Assembly (NCBI GenBank): GCA_964648365.1
Contig: CAZYLK010000056.1
Location: 1-32,079, forward strand
DNA: 32,079 nt
Origin: SURF-32 sp964648365
GTDB lineage: Bacteria; Planctomycetota; Phycisphaerae; UBA1845
Direction of reading: 5' to 3'
Shown piece after piece: positions 1-9,140 of this stretch. Made by a program: the position numbers and the translations under genes. The notes under the pieces were generated by a model that was not told where the DNA came from, ran no database searches, and saw only the letters and a list, made by a program, of their open reading frames with translations. Numbering within the stretch: position 1 is the stretch's first letter; every line of letters begins with the position of its first letter.

Positions 1-61
1 TGGCCGCCCCGGCGCCGCCCAGGAGAATAATAGCAAGGCCGATGGTCAGTGCGCGTTTCAT
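1..61 (-). CDS. N-terminus of a secreted protein (partial)
   Basis: Only the first 20 codons lie in the window. They read MKRALTIGLAIILLGGAGAA, a textbook export signal: Lys/Arg at positions 2-3, then a hydrophobic core and small residues. A GGAGG ribosome site at 69-73 sits 7 bases before the ATG, which fixes the start. The gene lies downstream of exbD on the same strand, so it could be the last gene of the TPR-ExbB-ExbD operon, although an octamer-repeat element (81-348) separates them. The mature protein is outside the window and its function cannot be told. Confidence 0.7.
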   Translation of the reverse strand, partial: MKRALTIGLAIILLGGAGAA

Positions 62-80
62 AGATCCGCCTCCGGCCGGA

Positions 81-348
81 AGGAAGTGACGGAGTGAGGG
101 AATGAGGGAGTAAGGGAAGAAACGACGCGTAGAGTGGTGCTGCCCCTTAGCTGTAACACGGTTTCCGCTCCGGTCCTGGGGCCTGGCTCGCGTTTTCTGG
201 CGGGCATTCGGCCCGGTACTCCGCGCGGGCTAAAGCCCGCGGCTCGCCCATGGCACGTCGCAGTGCCCATGACGCCTGCAACATGCCATCCCTATGCCGT
301 CCCCTCTTCCCTGACTCCCTCATTCCCTTACTCCCTCACTCCCTTCCG
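81..348. repeat. Octamer-repeat inverted element, copy 1
   Basis: The left arm (81-119) is a run of 8-base units such as GGAGTGAG, GGAATGAG and GGAGTAAG. The right arm (303-348) is the same kind of run in inverse orientation (CCCTCACT-type units). The outer end of the right arm, read inward on the minus strand, is GCGGAAGGGAGTGAGG; its inner end is AGTCAGGGAAGAG. The core of about 180 bases between the arms holds two palindromes (224-241 and about 249-272). The element fills the whole gap between the exbD stop and the ribosome site of the next gene. The arms could pair in DNA or RNA into a long imperfect stem. It may be a MITE-like element, a terminator or a processing site; function unknown. 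Confidence 0.8.
224..241. repeat. Palindrome in the core of octamer element 1
   Basis: CGCGGGC and GCCCGCG form a perfect 7-bp stem around a TAAA loop. A second, slightly imperfect hairpin follows at about 249-272 (GGCAC - GTCGCA - GTGCC, with flanking CAT/ATG pairing). From memory, GCGGGCTAAAGCCCGC is a sequence often seen between genes in planctomycete genomes; this was not searched. There is no U-tract, so a classical terminator is unlikely. Confidence 0.6.
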
Positions 349-355
349 CGGGGCG

Positions 356-769
356 TCAGCCTTCCAGCACCGTATCCAGGTACGGCTGCTGCACGCCGTT
401 GGCCTTGCAGACATCAAGAACCCGAACAACATTCGCGTAGGCGGTTCCTTTGTCGCCGCGGACGGTCACCTTCTGCTCGGGATTGACGGCGACGGCCTCC
501 TTGACGATCGCGGCCACGTCTTCTATGGCCATCTGCCGTCCGCCGACGAAAACGGCGCCTTCCGCGTCCACATTGACGATCAGTTCGCGCAGCGACACGC
601 TGATCGGCTCAGACGAGCTGGCGACCGGCAGCGCGATGTGCATCTCGCGCTCCGTCTGGTGAAACGTGGTCGCCACGAGAAAAAAGATCAGCAGCAGAAA
701 GACCATGTCCACCAGCGGTGTGATCTCGATGGCGACGCCGGATTTCTGATCGTTTGTCTTGACAAGCAT
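356..769 (-). CDS. exbD: ExbD/TolR-family proton-channel component
   Basis: This 137-residue protein has the ExbD/TolR layout: a short cytoplasmic N-terminus, one membrane helix (about residues 20-37) starting with Asp21 in PLVDMVFLLLIFF, and a C-terminal periplasmic domain of about 95 residues. The Asp at the start of the helix is the residue that takes up and releases protons in this family. With ExbB it would use the proton gradient to drive an outer-membrane or envelope process. The ATG at 769 has only a weak AGGA about 9 bases upstream. The gap to exbB is 115 bases and holds no gene. The stop lies directly against the right arm of the octamer element. Length is normal for the family. Confidence 0.95.
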   Translation of the reverse strand: MLVKTNDQKSGVAIEITPLVDMVFLLLIFFLVATTFHQTEREMHIALPVASSSEPISVSLRELIVNVDAEGAVFVGGRQMAIEDVAAIVKEAVAVNPEQKVTVRGDKGTAYANVVRVLDVCKANGVQQPYLDTVLEG

Positions 770-884
770 TGGATGGGAATCCTCGTTTGCTGCTCGCTTC
801 CACGCGCTGATGAGGGGGCTGCAAGGTCAACCGTTGGGACTGGACGAACCGCATCCCACGAATCCGAGAAGCCCCCATAAGCCG

Positions 885-1796
885 CTATGCGCCGGCAGAG
901 ACGGCACTCTCCCTGGTCGGTTCGGCGGCGCTGGTCCCTACGGCGGTCGCCTCGCCGGAGTCGTCAGGGTCAACGGCTTCCAGCGGCGCTTCCTTCGACG
1001 AAGAGGACGTGCCCCGGTCTGAAGGCGGCATGATGAGCTTCTTGCCATTGTCAGACGGGATTGTCCTTTCCCGCAGCACGCCGGGCGCCGCCCGGGGCGC
1101 CGCAAACTCTTCTACGAAATCCACGCTCATCTGGTCCATCACCAGCACGAGTGCATCGATACGCGCGCTGATGTAGTGGTAGGCCATCAGCGCGGGAATC
1201 GCCAGCAGCAGTCCCGCGGCCGTGGTGATCATCGCCTCATAGATTCCGGTAGCGAGCAACTCTGTCTTGCCCAGCGCATCGCCGGAAGTAGCGACCGTCT
1301 GAAACGCATTGATCATGCCCAGGATGGTGCCCAGCAAGCCCATCAACGGCGCCACCGCGGCAATAACCGAAAGCAGCCGAAGGTACTTTCGCAGCTTGAG
1401 CACCTCGCGCTCGCCCGCGTCCTGGATGTTCTTCTCCACCAGCGAAAGGTCCATGCCCAGTTTCTTGATCCCGGCCAGGAAGATCGACGCCACCGGGCTG
1501 CCGTCACCTTTGCAGTAGTCGATCGCCTTCTCCCGCCCGTCACGCAGGGCGCCGCTGACGCCGGCCTGAAAGCCCGGCGGAATAACGACCGATCGCCGCA
1601 GGCTGAACAGCCGTTCTACGAAAACCGCCAGCGCAATCAGCGACGCGCCGATGATAGGAATCATCATCACGCCGCCCTTCTGAATGAAGTCGAAGACGGA
1701 CTGGACTTGCACCTCGGCAGACGGCACAGCCGCCCCCGGATCGGCCCCGGCCTGACCCAGCACCAGCGTCGCGAGTTGGGTTGCTATCTCATGCAC
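885..1796 (-). CDS. exbB: ExbB/TolQ/MotA-family proton-channel protein
   Basis: The protein has the three membrane helices of the MotA/TolQ/ExbB family: one near residues 40-60 (GGVMMIPIIGASLIALAVF) and two flanking the conserved core APLMGLLGTILGMINAF and ITTAAGLLLAIPALM, with a cytoplasmic loop between the first and second. It would form the pentameric proton channel around an ExbD dimer. The C-terminal tail of about 60 residues is polar, Ser/Glu-rich and probably disordered. I chose the GTG at 1796 because GGGGAG lies 7 bases upstream; an in-frame ATG at 1811 has no ribosome site and would add 5 residues. It sits between the TPR gene and exbD on the same strand. Confidence 0.93.
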   Translation of the reverse strand: MHEIATQLATLVLGQAGADPGAAVPSAEVQVQSVFDFIQKGGVMMIPIIGASLIALAVFVERLFSLRRSVVIPPGFQAGVSGALRDGREKAIDYCKGDGSPVASIFLAGIKKLGMDLSLVEKNIQDAGEREVLKLRKYLRLLSVIAAVAPLMGLLGTILGMINAFQTVATSGDALGKTELLATGIYEAMITTAAGLLLAIPALMAYHYISARIDALVLVMDQMSVDFVEEFAAPRAAPGVLRERTIPSDNGKKLIMPPSDRGTSSSSKEAPLEAVDPDDSGEATAVGTSAAEPTRESAVSAGA

Positions 1797-1931
1797 GATT
1801 GATCTCCCCATCTGAGAGTACAGTCAGTTCGTCAGTGGCCGCGCCGAAAACCGGGAGATGGCTCCTGGAACCACCCGCCTCCTCACGCTCGCGGCTCGGA
1901 TCGCCACCGCCGGCCGCCCCATCTCAACAAT

Positions 1932-1960
1932 CTCCGCGCGCTCTGCGTCCTCCGCGGTGA
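1932..1960. repeat. Dispersed-repeat-like motif between the TPR gene and exbB
   Basis: The 183-base gap between the TPR stop and the exbB start holds a stretch containing CTCTGCGTCCTCCGCGGTGA at its right end. From memory, close variants of this phrase recur between genes in many planctomycete and verrucomicrobial genomes. Only one copy was noticed in this window, so its repeat status rests on recollection rather than on the sequence. The rest of the gap shows no gene and no clear promoter. Confidence 0.4.
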
Positions 1961-1979
1961 GTCCCCGCCGCCGGATAGA

Positions 1980-4900
1980 TCACTGCCGCCCCGGCACCGG
2001 CGCGGCGTTCGTCGCCGCCGCCAGACGCTTGGACGCCAGGTCGGCCCACTGCGTCTTCTGATATTTTTCCGCCACGGCTGAGAACTGCTCGCGCGCCTTT
2101 TCCGGCTGATTGAGCTTCTCGAAACACCGCCCGGCTTCATAGAGCGCCGCCGCGCTCCACTCGGGGTACCCGTAGAGGATGTCCACCTTCAACAACTCGC
2201 GGACCGCCTCGTCATACTTTTTTTCCGCGAACAGGCACTGGCCGATCTGGAACTGCGCCCGCGCCGCGGTCGGACCCTGGTGCCGCTCGACGACCGCCAC
2301 GTACGCCTTGATCGCCTCTTGGTAGCGGCTCTGGTTTTCGCGCGCCCAGCCGACGCCGAACCGTGCCTGATACCAGTGCTCGCCCTCAGCGAACCGATCG
2401 AGGTAGGTCGAGAACACCTGCTCGCTCTTCTGCCACCGCTGCAGCGTCGCCAGACACTCGCCCAGCCGCAGCAGCGCCGGCCCGAAGGCTCCATCCTGCG
2501 GGAATCGCTCCGCCACCAGCGTCAGATGCTGCGTGGCCTTGTCGAAGTGTCCCGCCTTGAACCACGATTCGCCGCAGAAGAAACTGGCGGACGCCACCAG
2601 TTCGCTCTTGGGATAGCTTTGGGCGAAGTCGTTGAGCACGGCCGCCGCCCTGTCGAACTTTTCCAACTCAAACAGGCTCACGCCCAGCCGGTAGCTCGCC
2701 AGCTCGCGTACGTCCGCGGGAACCTCAACCTCTTTGCTCTGCATGTACTGCCAGACCTGGTCCAGCACTTCGACGGCCTTTTCATAGTTCTTCTGCGCGG
2801 CCTCCAACTCCGCCAGTTCCAGCATCGCGTGGACGTTGGGCTTGCCGGTTTCGCTGATCGTCAGCAGTTCGCGATACGCCTTTGAGGCGTCGTCGACGCG
2901 ACCCAGGCTCTTCAGGCACCAGGCCTTCTCATATCCGACGGCCGCCAGCACGTCGGGTTGAAGCTGATTGTCGAACGCGCTCTCCACGCGATTGATCGTG
3001 ACCAGGGCATCTTCGCAGCGATCCTGCCGCGACTGGGCAATCGCCAGGTTCGCCGCCGACATCGCCGCCCGCGAGCCGGAGCCATACTGATCGAGATATT
3101 GAACAAATGTCTTTTCGGCCGAGCGGTAGTCCTCAGCCGCCATCTGCGCCTGGCCCTTCTGATAAAGCGCCTCGCCCTTAAGCCCCTCGTCCTCGGACGC
3201 CCGCGACACCTGCGAGAACCGCTTGGCGGACTCTTCGAAGTCGCCGCGCTTCATCGCGATCGCCGCCAGATGATTGAGCGCGTGCGGCCCGAAGCGAGAG
3301 TCTTTGTCCTCGCTGAGCAGTTGATCGAACGCCTTCGCCGCGTCGTCGAGCCGATCCAGAGCCACCAGGCACTGCCCGCTCTCGAAGATCGCCTGCGATC
3401 GATGGGCGCTCTTGTCGAACCGCTTGAGCAGCGTCTCGTAGTCGCGCAGCGCCTCGTCATAGCGCTCCTGCCGCTGCCGCGCCAGCCCGCGCTTGAGCAA
3501 GGCGTCATCCGCCGACGGAGCATCCAGCCCCTTCGCCAGATACTTCGACAGTTCCTCCTCCGCCTGCTTCCACTCGCCGCGTTGGAAATGTATGTCGCCC
3601 ACGGTCAACACGCCGGTGCGGAAAACACCATCCTTTTCGCCCTTATCATCAAGGTTGGCCAGCAGCGGCGTCGCCTCGTCATACCTCCCCAGCCGATAGA
3701 GCGAGGTGCCCAGCCGGAACTTCACCTTCTCCACCAGCGGATCCTGCGGGAAGACACTGAGGAACCGCTGATAGGTTTCCACGGCCGGTTCGTAGCGGGC
3801 GGACAGAAAGTCGTTCTCGCCCATCAAGAAAGCCACGGCCGGCGCCAGGGTGTGGGCGGGATAATCCTTCAGGAACAGCCTGCAATACTTCAAGCTGTCA
3901 TCATAGTGCTCGCGCTGATGCTCGCCCGCCGCCAGCAGATGCAGCGCGTCGGCCGCCATGGCGTGCTGTGGATACTTCGCCCGAAACTCCGTCAACGCCA
4001 GCACCGCCGCCTCATGGTCTTCCGCCCGAACCAGCGCCACCGACCGGTCATACATCATCTCCGCCAGCAGTTCGCTGTCTCCGTGCTTGTTGATCGCCTG
4101 CTTGAGGCGCTTGGCCGCGTCCTGATAGTCGCCCGAGCGCAGCTTGCACTTGGCCATCCAATAAGCAGCGTCGTCCGCCAGCGCCGGGTCATCGCCTTTG
4201 AGCGAGCTGAATGACTCGTACGCCTTGTCATAGTTGCCCAGGTCGAACCAGGCTCGCCCGCGCTGAAGCTGCGCCGACGCAGCCAGCGGGCTGTCGCCGA
4301 AGTCGCGCAGCAGTCGATCCAGATACCCCCCAGCCTCCTTGGGATTCCCCTGCTGCTGCAACAGCAGGGCAAGTCCGTGCAGCGCCTCGGCGGTATACTC
4401 CGACGCCTTCTGCTTGATCACGCGCTGGTAGCGCTCGGCCGCCCGGTCCAGATCGCCCGCCTGATGCCGGCACTGCGCCGCCAACAGCGCCGCCCGCGGC
4501 GCGAACGGCCCCTTGGCGTTGCCGTCCGCGATCGACTCGAACCGATCCGCCGCCTGGGCATATTGCCCCGTCGCCATCTGACCCAGGCCCCAGAAGAACT
4601 CCGTCCGCTCCCGCAGCGGGCTGGTCGGCCAGCGGGACACAACGATCTGGCAGCGCGCCACCGACTCTTCAAACTTGCCCGCCAGATAGAGCGCCTCCGC
4701 CGCCCCGGCCGCAGCGTCATCCGCAAGATCGTGCGTGCCGTATCGCGTCACCGTCGATTCGAACGCCTCCGCCGCCGGCTCATAGCGCTGCAGCGCCATG
4801 TAACACTGCCCCACGATCGTGCCGACCTCGGCGCCGTACGTGAAGCCTTTCACGCTCCGCAGCGGACCCAACTGCTGCACCGCGTCGTCATAGCGCTTGA

Positions 4901-5165
4901 GCCGGAACAGCGATACGCCCAGCCCATACCGCGCCATCGGCGCCTTCTCATGGTTACCGTGTTCCGTAAGAAACTTGCGATACTCTTCCGCGGCCAGTTC
5001 ATACAGCCCGCGGTTGAGCAGCCCGTTGCCGCTGAGGTAGTCGCGCAGGGCAGGGTCCGGCGCAGACTCCTGTGCGACCGCCCGACCCGCACCCGCGGCG
5101 CCCAGAGCGACGAACAACGCAACGATGACCAGGGCCTCCGCCCGGATGTGACAGGACGCGCGCAT
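1980..5165 (-). CDS. Giant periplasmic TPR-repeat protein
   Basis: This 1061-residue protein begins with a signal peptide (basic start, hydrophobic core, cut near GRAVAQES, about residue 30). It then consists almost wholly of tetratricopeptide-type helix pairs from about residue 45 to the end; patterns such as YDDAVQQL, YEPAAEAFES, YDEALRDYETLL and YDEAVRELLKV recur every 34-38 residues. TPR arrays are protein-binding scaffolds. An ATG at 5399 is in frame, but the ATG at 5165 is preferred because it starts the signal peptide and has GGAGG at 5174-5178, 8 bases upstream. It heads a minus-strand operon with exbB and exbD. By position it may play the role that CpoB/YbgF or other TPR partners play in Tol-like systems. 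That role is inference. Confidence 0.9.
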   Translation of the reverse strand: MRASCHIRAEALVIVALFVALGAAGAGRAVAQESAPDPALRDYLSGNGLLNRGLYELAAEEYRKFLTEHGNHEKAPMARYGLGVSLFRLKRYDDAVQQLGPLRSVKGFTYGAEVGTIVGQCYMALQRYEPAAEAFESTVTRYGTHDLADDAAAGAAEALYLAGKFEESVARCQIVVSRWPTSPLRERTEFFWGLGQMATGQYAQAADRFESIADGNAKGPFAPRAALLAAQCRHQAGDLDRAAERYQRVIKQKASEYTAEALHGLALLLQQQGNPKEAGGYLDRLLRDFGDSPLAASAQLQRGRAWFDLGNYDKAYESFSSLKGDDPALADDAAYWMAKCKLRSGDYQDAAKRLKQAINKHGDSELLAEMMYDRSVALVRAEDHEAAVLALTEFRAKYPQHAMAADALHLLAAGEHQREHYDDSLKYCRLFLKDYPAHTLAPAVAFLMGENDFLSARYEPAVETYQRFLSVFPQDPLVEKVKFRLGTSLYRLGRYDEATPLLANLDDKGEKDGVFRTGVLTVGDIHFQRGEWKQAEEELSKYLAKGLDAPSADDALLKRGLARQRQERYDEALRDYETLLKRFDKSAHRSQAIFESGQCLVALDRLDDAAKAFDQLLSEDKDSRFGPHALNHLAAIAMKRGDFEESAKRFSQVSRASEDEGLKGEALYQKGQAQMAAEDYRSAEKTFVQYLDQYGSGSRAAMSAANLAIAQSRQDRCEDALVTINRVESAFDNQLQPDVLAAVGYEKAWCLKSLGRVDDASKAYRELLTISETGKPNVHAMLELAELEAAQKNYEKAVEVLDQVWQYMQSKEVEVPADVRELASYRLGVSLFELEKFDRAAAVLNDFAQSYPKSELVASASFFCGESWFKAGHFDKATQHLTLVAERFPQDGAFGPALLRLGECLATLQRWQKSEQVFSTYLDRFAEGEHWYQARFGVGWARENQSRYQEAIKAYVAVVERHQGPTAARAQFQIGQCLFAEKKYDEAVRELLKVDILYGYPEWSAAALYEAGRCFEKLNQPEKAREQFSAVAEKYQKTQWADLASKRLAAATNAAPVPGRQ

Positions 5166-5433
5166 GGCAATGACCTCCGACTTCTTGCGGACTCTTCCGA
5201 GGAACGCGGGCGGCGGGGGCGCCCACGCAGACCCGATCTTGCGGGCGGCGATGGCGGGTGCACTCGAAGCGAAGCGTCGCGCCTCGCGGCCAGGGCACCG
5301 CGCTACTTGGACGGATTGAATACTCAAGACTGCCGACTCCATTCGGCGACAGATAGTCTCGGCCCGGCCGGGTAATTTAAGGCCCGACCCCAATCCCACG
5401 GCTCAGGACGCGGTCAGCAGCAGTCCGCCCGAA

Positions 5434-5466
5434 GCGGCACGAGCGATCTATCCTCGCTCGTGCCGC
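5434..5466 (-). terminator. Perfect 13-bp hairpin downstream of the M56 gene
   Basis: GCGGCACGAGCGA (5434-5446) and TCGCTCGTGCCGC (5454-5466) pair perfectly around a 7-base loop. It begins 23 bases after the M56 stop, in the 323-base gap before the TPR start. On the minus strand only two T's follow the stem, so it is not a canonical intrinsic terminator. It may protect an RNA 3' end, help termination, or be a dispersed palindrome. The rest of the gap shows nothing clear. Confidence 0.5.
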
Positions 5467-5488
5467 CGGGCAGCCGGCCTGTCTTCGA

Positions 5489-8400
5489 TCAACGGCTGCG
5501 GCGCAACTCCCGCGACTGTTCGCGCAACTGCTCGACCGCCGCTTCGAGTTCGTCGGCCGCGACGTCCAGCGCGTCGGCCGCCTGCTCCATGGCGCTCGAT
5601 TGGACCTCGAACTTCGTCGCGTCGGACGTCAGCCGCCGGATCTGCTCCGCCAGCGACCGCGCCGCGGACTCGCTGTCCGCCTCAGTGCGACGCTCGAGAT
5701 CCTCGGCCTCGCGCTGCATCGCCTCTGCCTGCTTCTGCAGCGACTTCGCCTCCCGCTCCATGTCGCGGGACTGCGCGCTGAACTCGCGCATCTGCTCTTC
5801 CGCCCGCGCCACCACCTCGTTGATGCGATCAACGTCCGTCGTATTCATCGCCTCGTGAACGCGCGTCACGATGTCCGCCACCCGCGCATTCGCGGAGGCG
5901 ATGCGCGTGTCCACTCGGGAGTGAATCCGGTCCAGCAACTCCGCCTGAGCCGCGGCGGCGGCCTCAAGTTCCCGCGCCACTTCGTGCTCATGCTCGGCGT
6001 GGTCATGATCGTGGTCGTGCTCGTGCTCGTGAAGCGCATGTTCGTGCGCTTCCTCGGCGTGCCGCCGCCACTGCGTCTCCTGCTCGCGACGAACGTTCTG
6101 CTCAATGGCCTGCTCGACGTGCTCTTTCCACTGGTCCGCGTTCCAGCTCGTCGTCGCATCGGCGCCCGTCCCGCTCCAGCTTCGCGCCGTCGAACGCGGC
6201 GCGCCGCCGCGCGACTGCGGGTCGATCATCTGCACGAACGCCCGGAAGATCGCCTGCTCGTGGCTCTTGGCATGGACCGTGATGTGATCGTCGCTCGGCG
6301 ACACCAGGATGGGCACGTCCGAGCGAACCATCAACTCCGAAAGATCTTCGAGCTTGCCCTTCGAGACCCTGTAGTCTTCGCTCGCCTCTTCCGAGTTGAT
6401 CATGTCCACGAACGCGCCAAAGACGCAATGCTCCGGCTCGGTCGCCTGCACCGTGATGGAACCGCGGCCGGGACTGACCAGAATCGGCACGTCATCGCGA
6501 ACCATCAGCTTGGAGAGGGCTTCGAGCTTCCCCGCGGGCAGCTTGTACTCGCGGCTGATAGTCTCGCCGCGCGGCAGGATCGGGGCCATGCGGCCGGAAC
6601 CCGCAGCGCCACCGGCGCGCGGCGGCTGCGGCGGAGCCGGCGGAGCCGGCGGTGTTGCACGGCGGGACGCTGAGGGCGGCGTCGGCATTCTTGGAGGAGC
6701 CGGCTCGCGCGGGGGCTCCACGCCACGCACGCCTGCCCAGCCGCCCGACGACGGCGCCTCGCCACGCGGGCGGACGTCTCCCAGCCGGTCCAACTGTTCC
6801 GACAGCCGCTCCAACTGGCGTTCCAGGCGGCTCATGCGCGCTTCGAGATCGTCATCCCCATCGCCGCGATCCCCGAGAGGAACCGGCGCCACCGCGATGC
6901 CGGCCAGCGGCGGCACGGCCATCACGTCCGCCCGCGGCGCAGCGCCCCAGGCCACCTTCGGCTGGGTCACGCCGGTCGCCACCATCGGCCGCGGCACCAC
7001 GACTTCAAACCGCGGCACGACCGGCGTCGCATCGAGCAACTCCTGCGGCTTCGGCGCCTTCAGCGGCTTGACCACCGCCGGCGCTTCGCCCGGCTCGCAG
7101 GGCGCTTTCACGTCACATGGCGCTTTCACCGCGCACGGCGTCTTGGCATCCGCCTTGTCCTTCGCATCCTTCGGCGGGCACGATTCCGCCGGGGCGACCG
7201 TCCAGCCCGCGAACGCGAGCAGGAACGCCATCGAGATGCCGGCGATCGAGAGTTTCGGTCTGACACGTTCCGTCATGACCATCGTGATTCTCCTTGCTAG
7301 TCGTTTGGCCTTCGCAGTCATCACGCCGACGCCCACAACGGGCGCGGCCGGGGAGGGATCGCTGATGTACTGCTTGGTCGTCAGCAGCGCTTCGGCATAG
7401 GCACGGCGACCCTCCGGCATCAGCCAGGTTACCCACGCGTCGCAGCACAATTCAGCTTCTTCGTCCAATCGTCGACGCACCCACCACAACAGCGGGTGCC
7501 ACCAGTACAACACGCCCGCGATCTGCTGCGCCCAGTAGACCCAGTGGTCCTTGCGTTTCAGGTGGGCGAGTTCGTGGCATAGTATTGCCTCGCGCCCGGC
7601 CGCATCGAGTTGCGTCCACAATTCCGCCGGGATCACCAGTCTCGTCTGCCGGCCGAACCACACCATCGGCGTCGTGCGATCATCGACCACGCATACGGCG
7701 GGCGCCCGTCGCAGCCCCATGCGCCCCGCGATCGTCTCGACCAGACGCACGAGGTCGCGCGGCGCCGGTCGCGCCATCGACAGCCGCCGCCGGAACGCGA
7801 CGATACGAATCGCAAGCGACAATGCGATCACCGCCAGCCCGCCGAACCAGATGCCCGACGGGATTCGAGGCAACGCCAGAAGTCGCTCCCACGTGTCGAC
7901 CGCAGCCGACCGCCAGGCCGCCCACCGGGCGGATTCCGCCTGGCCCGGATCACGGATCGACGCCGCGGGCGCGACAACATCCGGCCTGATCACCGGCCGG
8001 TGGTCTCGCCAGTCCCCGCTTGACGCCGGCGCTGCCGAGGCGAGCCGCTCCGGCGCCGCCTGCAACCTCGACACGTCGGGTTCATCGCGAAGCGCCAACG
8101 CGGCTGCAGGAACGCTCACGCGCTCCGGGCGCGACCAGAGCCGCGCATCCAGCACGTCGTGTCCGTGGATGGGGACATCCGCAACGTCGTAACCGACTTC
8201 AACGTCCGACGTGACCAGGGCCGTGCGCGGGCGGGCCGGCGCTCCATGAGTGTGCGGCCTTCCATCGGACCGGCGATCGCTCACAGCCGGAGGCGACGGT
8301 TCGCCGGGCACTGCGGCCCGCGCGGCGCGGTCACCCGGCCCGGGCGTCACCGGCGCAACCGGAACCGACGCCCACGGATTCGCACCCGCGTCATCCCGTC

Positions 8401-9079
8401 GCGCCGCATTGGCCGCATCCCTTCGATCGCTTCGCCGATCGCGCACCGGCGTCTCTGCCGGCGGCGAAGTAAACGACAGCGACAGCGAGCGCCTCCACAG
8501 CGGATTCTCAATCACGTCCGCGCCCGCGGGCGGATCGGGGGTATTCAAAATGGACGGCTGAACCGAGGAGTCACCGGCACCGTCGGGTCGCATCGACGCC
8601 GGTTGCTCAACGCGGGCAGCCGCCCCAGAAGGAGTGTTCAGAAGAGTACGATCGAAGGCCGCCGGATCAGCAACCGGTTCCATCCGCACCAGCGCACCCG
8701 GCGCGGGCGGCGCCGCGGGAGAAGCAGGCTGAGTCAGCGGCGTTCCGGCTGTCGCATCACGTCGCGGCGATCCATCGACCGCCGCCCCGTCACGCACTGA
8801 CGCCTCGTCCCTGGCGAGCGCACCGAAGCTCGATGCGTCCGGTAGTGCATCCGCGCGAACCGGCGTCAGGATTGCCGGAGCGCTCAACGCCGGCATCGCC
8901 GGCCGCGGAATCATCGGCGGGACGATGAACCGCAGAAGCACAATGACCCACAACGCATGACGCGTCGTGGGCCGACAAGGCACCCAGCGGATGATCGCCG
9001 CGACGATCAGGACGAGAGGAATCACCGAAAGAGCGTTGCGCCAGAGCAGATCGGCTGTCTGAGTCGCCCACCACGCCAT
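5489..9079 (-). CDS. M56-family (BlaR1-like) membrane metallopeptidase with a His-rich coiled-coil sensor region
   Basis: This 1196-residue protein follows the BlaR1 plan. Helices lie at about residues 15-33, 42-57, 408-428 and 612-629, with the zinc-peptidase domain between the third and fourth. HELAH at 502-506 and the downstream EEAELCCD (540-547) match the M56 active site. In BlaR1 this protease faces the cytoplasm and its activation leads to loss of the BlaI repressor. Unusual parts are: a Pro/Ala/Arg-rich loop of about 350 residues (58-407) that is short in BlaR1; cysteines spaced six apart (649, 655, 661); a short coiled coil (745-767); a tandem 52-residue duplication (844-895 and 902-953); a His-rich stretch (1007-1032, 11 His); and a long coiled coil to the end. 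There is no penicillin-binding domain. GGGAG lies 9 bases before the ATG. The blaI-type gene is directly upstream. Confidence 0.9.
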   Translation of the reverse strand: MAWWATQTADLLWRNALSVIPLVLIVAAIIRWVPCRPTTRHALWVIVLLRFIVPPMIPRPAMPALSAPAILTPVRADALPDASSFGALARDEASVRDGAAVDGSPRRDATAGTPLTQPASPAAPPAPGALVRMEPVADPAAFDRTLLNTPSGAAARVEQPASMRPDGAGDSSVQPSILNTPDPPAGADVIENPLWRRSLSLSFTSPPAETPVRDRRSDRRDAANAARRDDAGANPWASVPVAPVTPGPGDRAARAAVPGEPSPPAVSDRRSDGRPHTHGAPARPRTALVTSDVEVGYDVADVPIHGHDVLDARLWSRPERVSVPAAALALRDEPDVSRLQAAPERLASAAPASSGDWRDHRPVIRPDVVAPAASIRDPGQAESARWAAWRSAAVDTWERLLALPRIPSGIWFGGLAVIALSLAIRIVAFRRRLSMARPAPRDLVRLVETIAGRMGLRRAPAVCVVDDRTTPMVWFGRQTRLVIPAELWTQLDAAGREAILCHELAHLKRKDHWVYWAQQIAGVLYWWHPLLWWVRRRLDEEAELCCDAWVTWLMPEGRRAYAEALLTTKQYISDPSPAAPVVGVGVMTAKAKRLARRITMVMTERVRPKLSIAGISMAFLLAFAGWTVAPAESCPPKDAKDKADAKTPCAVKAPCDVKAPCEPGEAPAVVKPLKAPKPQELLDATPVVPRFEVVVPRPMVATGVTQPKVAWGAAPRADVMAVPPLAGIAVAPVPLGDRGDGDDDLEARMSRLERQLERLSEQLDRLGDVRPRGEAPSSGGWAGVRGVEPPREPAPPRMPTPPSASRRATPPAPPAPPQPPRAGGAAGSGRMAPILPRGETISREYKLPAGKLEALSKLMVRDDVPILVSPGRGSITVQATEPEHCVFGAFVDMINSEEASEDYRVSKGKLEDLSELMVRSDVPILVSPSDDHITVHAKSHEQAIFRAFVQMIDPQSRGGAPRSTARSWSGTGADATTSWNADQWKEHVEQAIEQNVRREQETQWRRHAEEAHEHALHEHEHDHDHDHAEHEHEVARELEAAAAAQAELLDRIHSRVDTRIASANARVADIVTRVHEAMNTTDVDRINEVVARAEEQMREFSAQSRDMEREAKSLQKQAEAMQREAEDLERRTEADSESAARSLAEQIRRLTSDATKFEVQSSAMEQAADALDVAADELEAAVEQLREQSRELRRSR

Positions 9080-9140
9080 ATCGGCCTTCTCCCATCCGAT
9101 AGATTCGGATCCCGAGACGAACTATTCCCTCGCCGCGCCA

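Noticed and set aside
2958..4214. A 418-codon plus-strand open frame over the TPR gene
   Set aside because: Antisense of a repeat-rich gene; no start signal or recognisable domain, and the minus frame is clearly the TPR protein.
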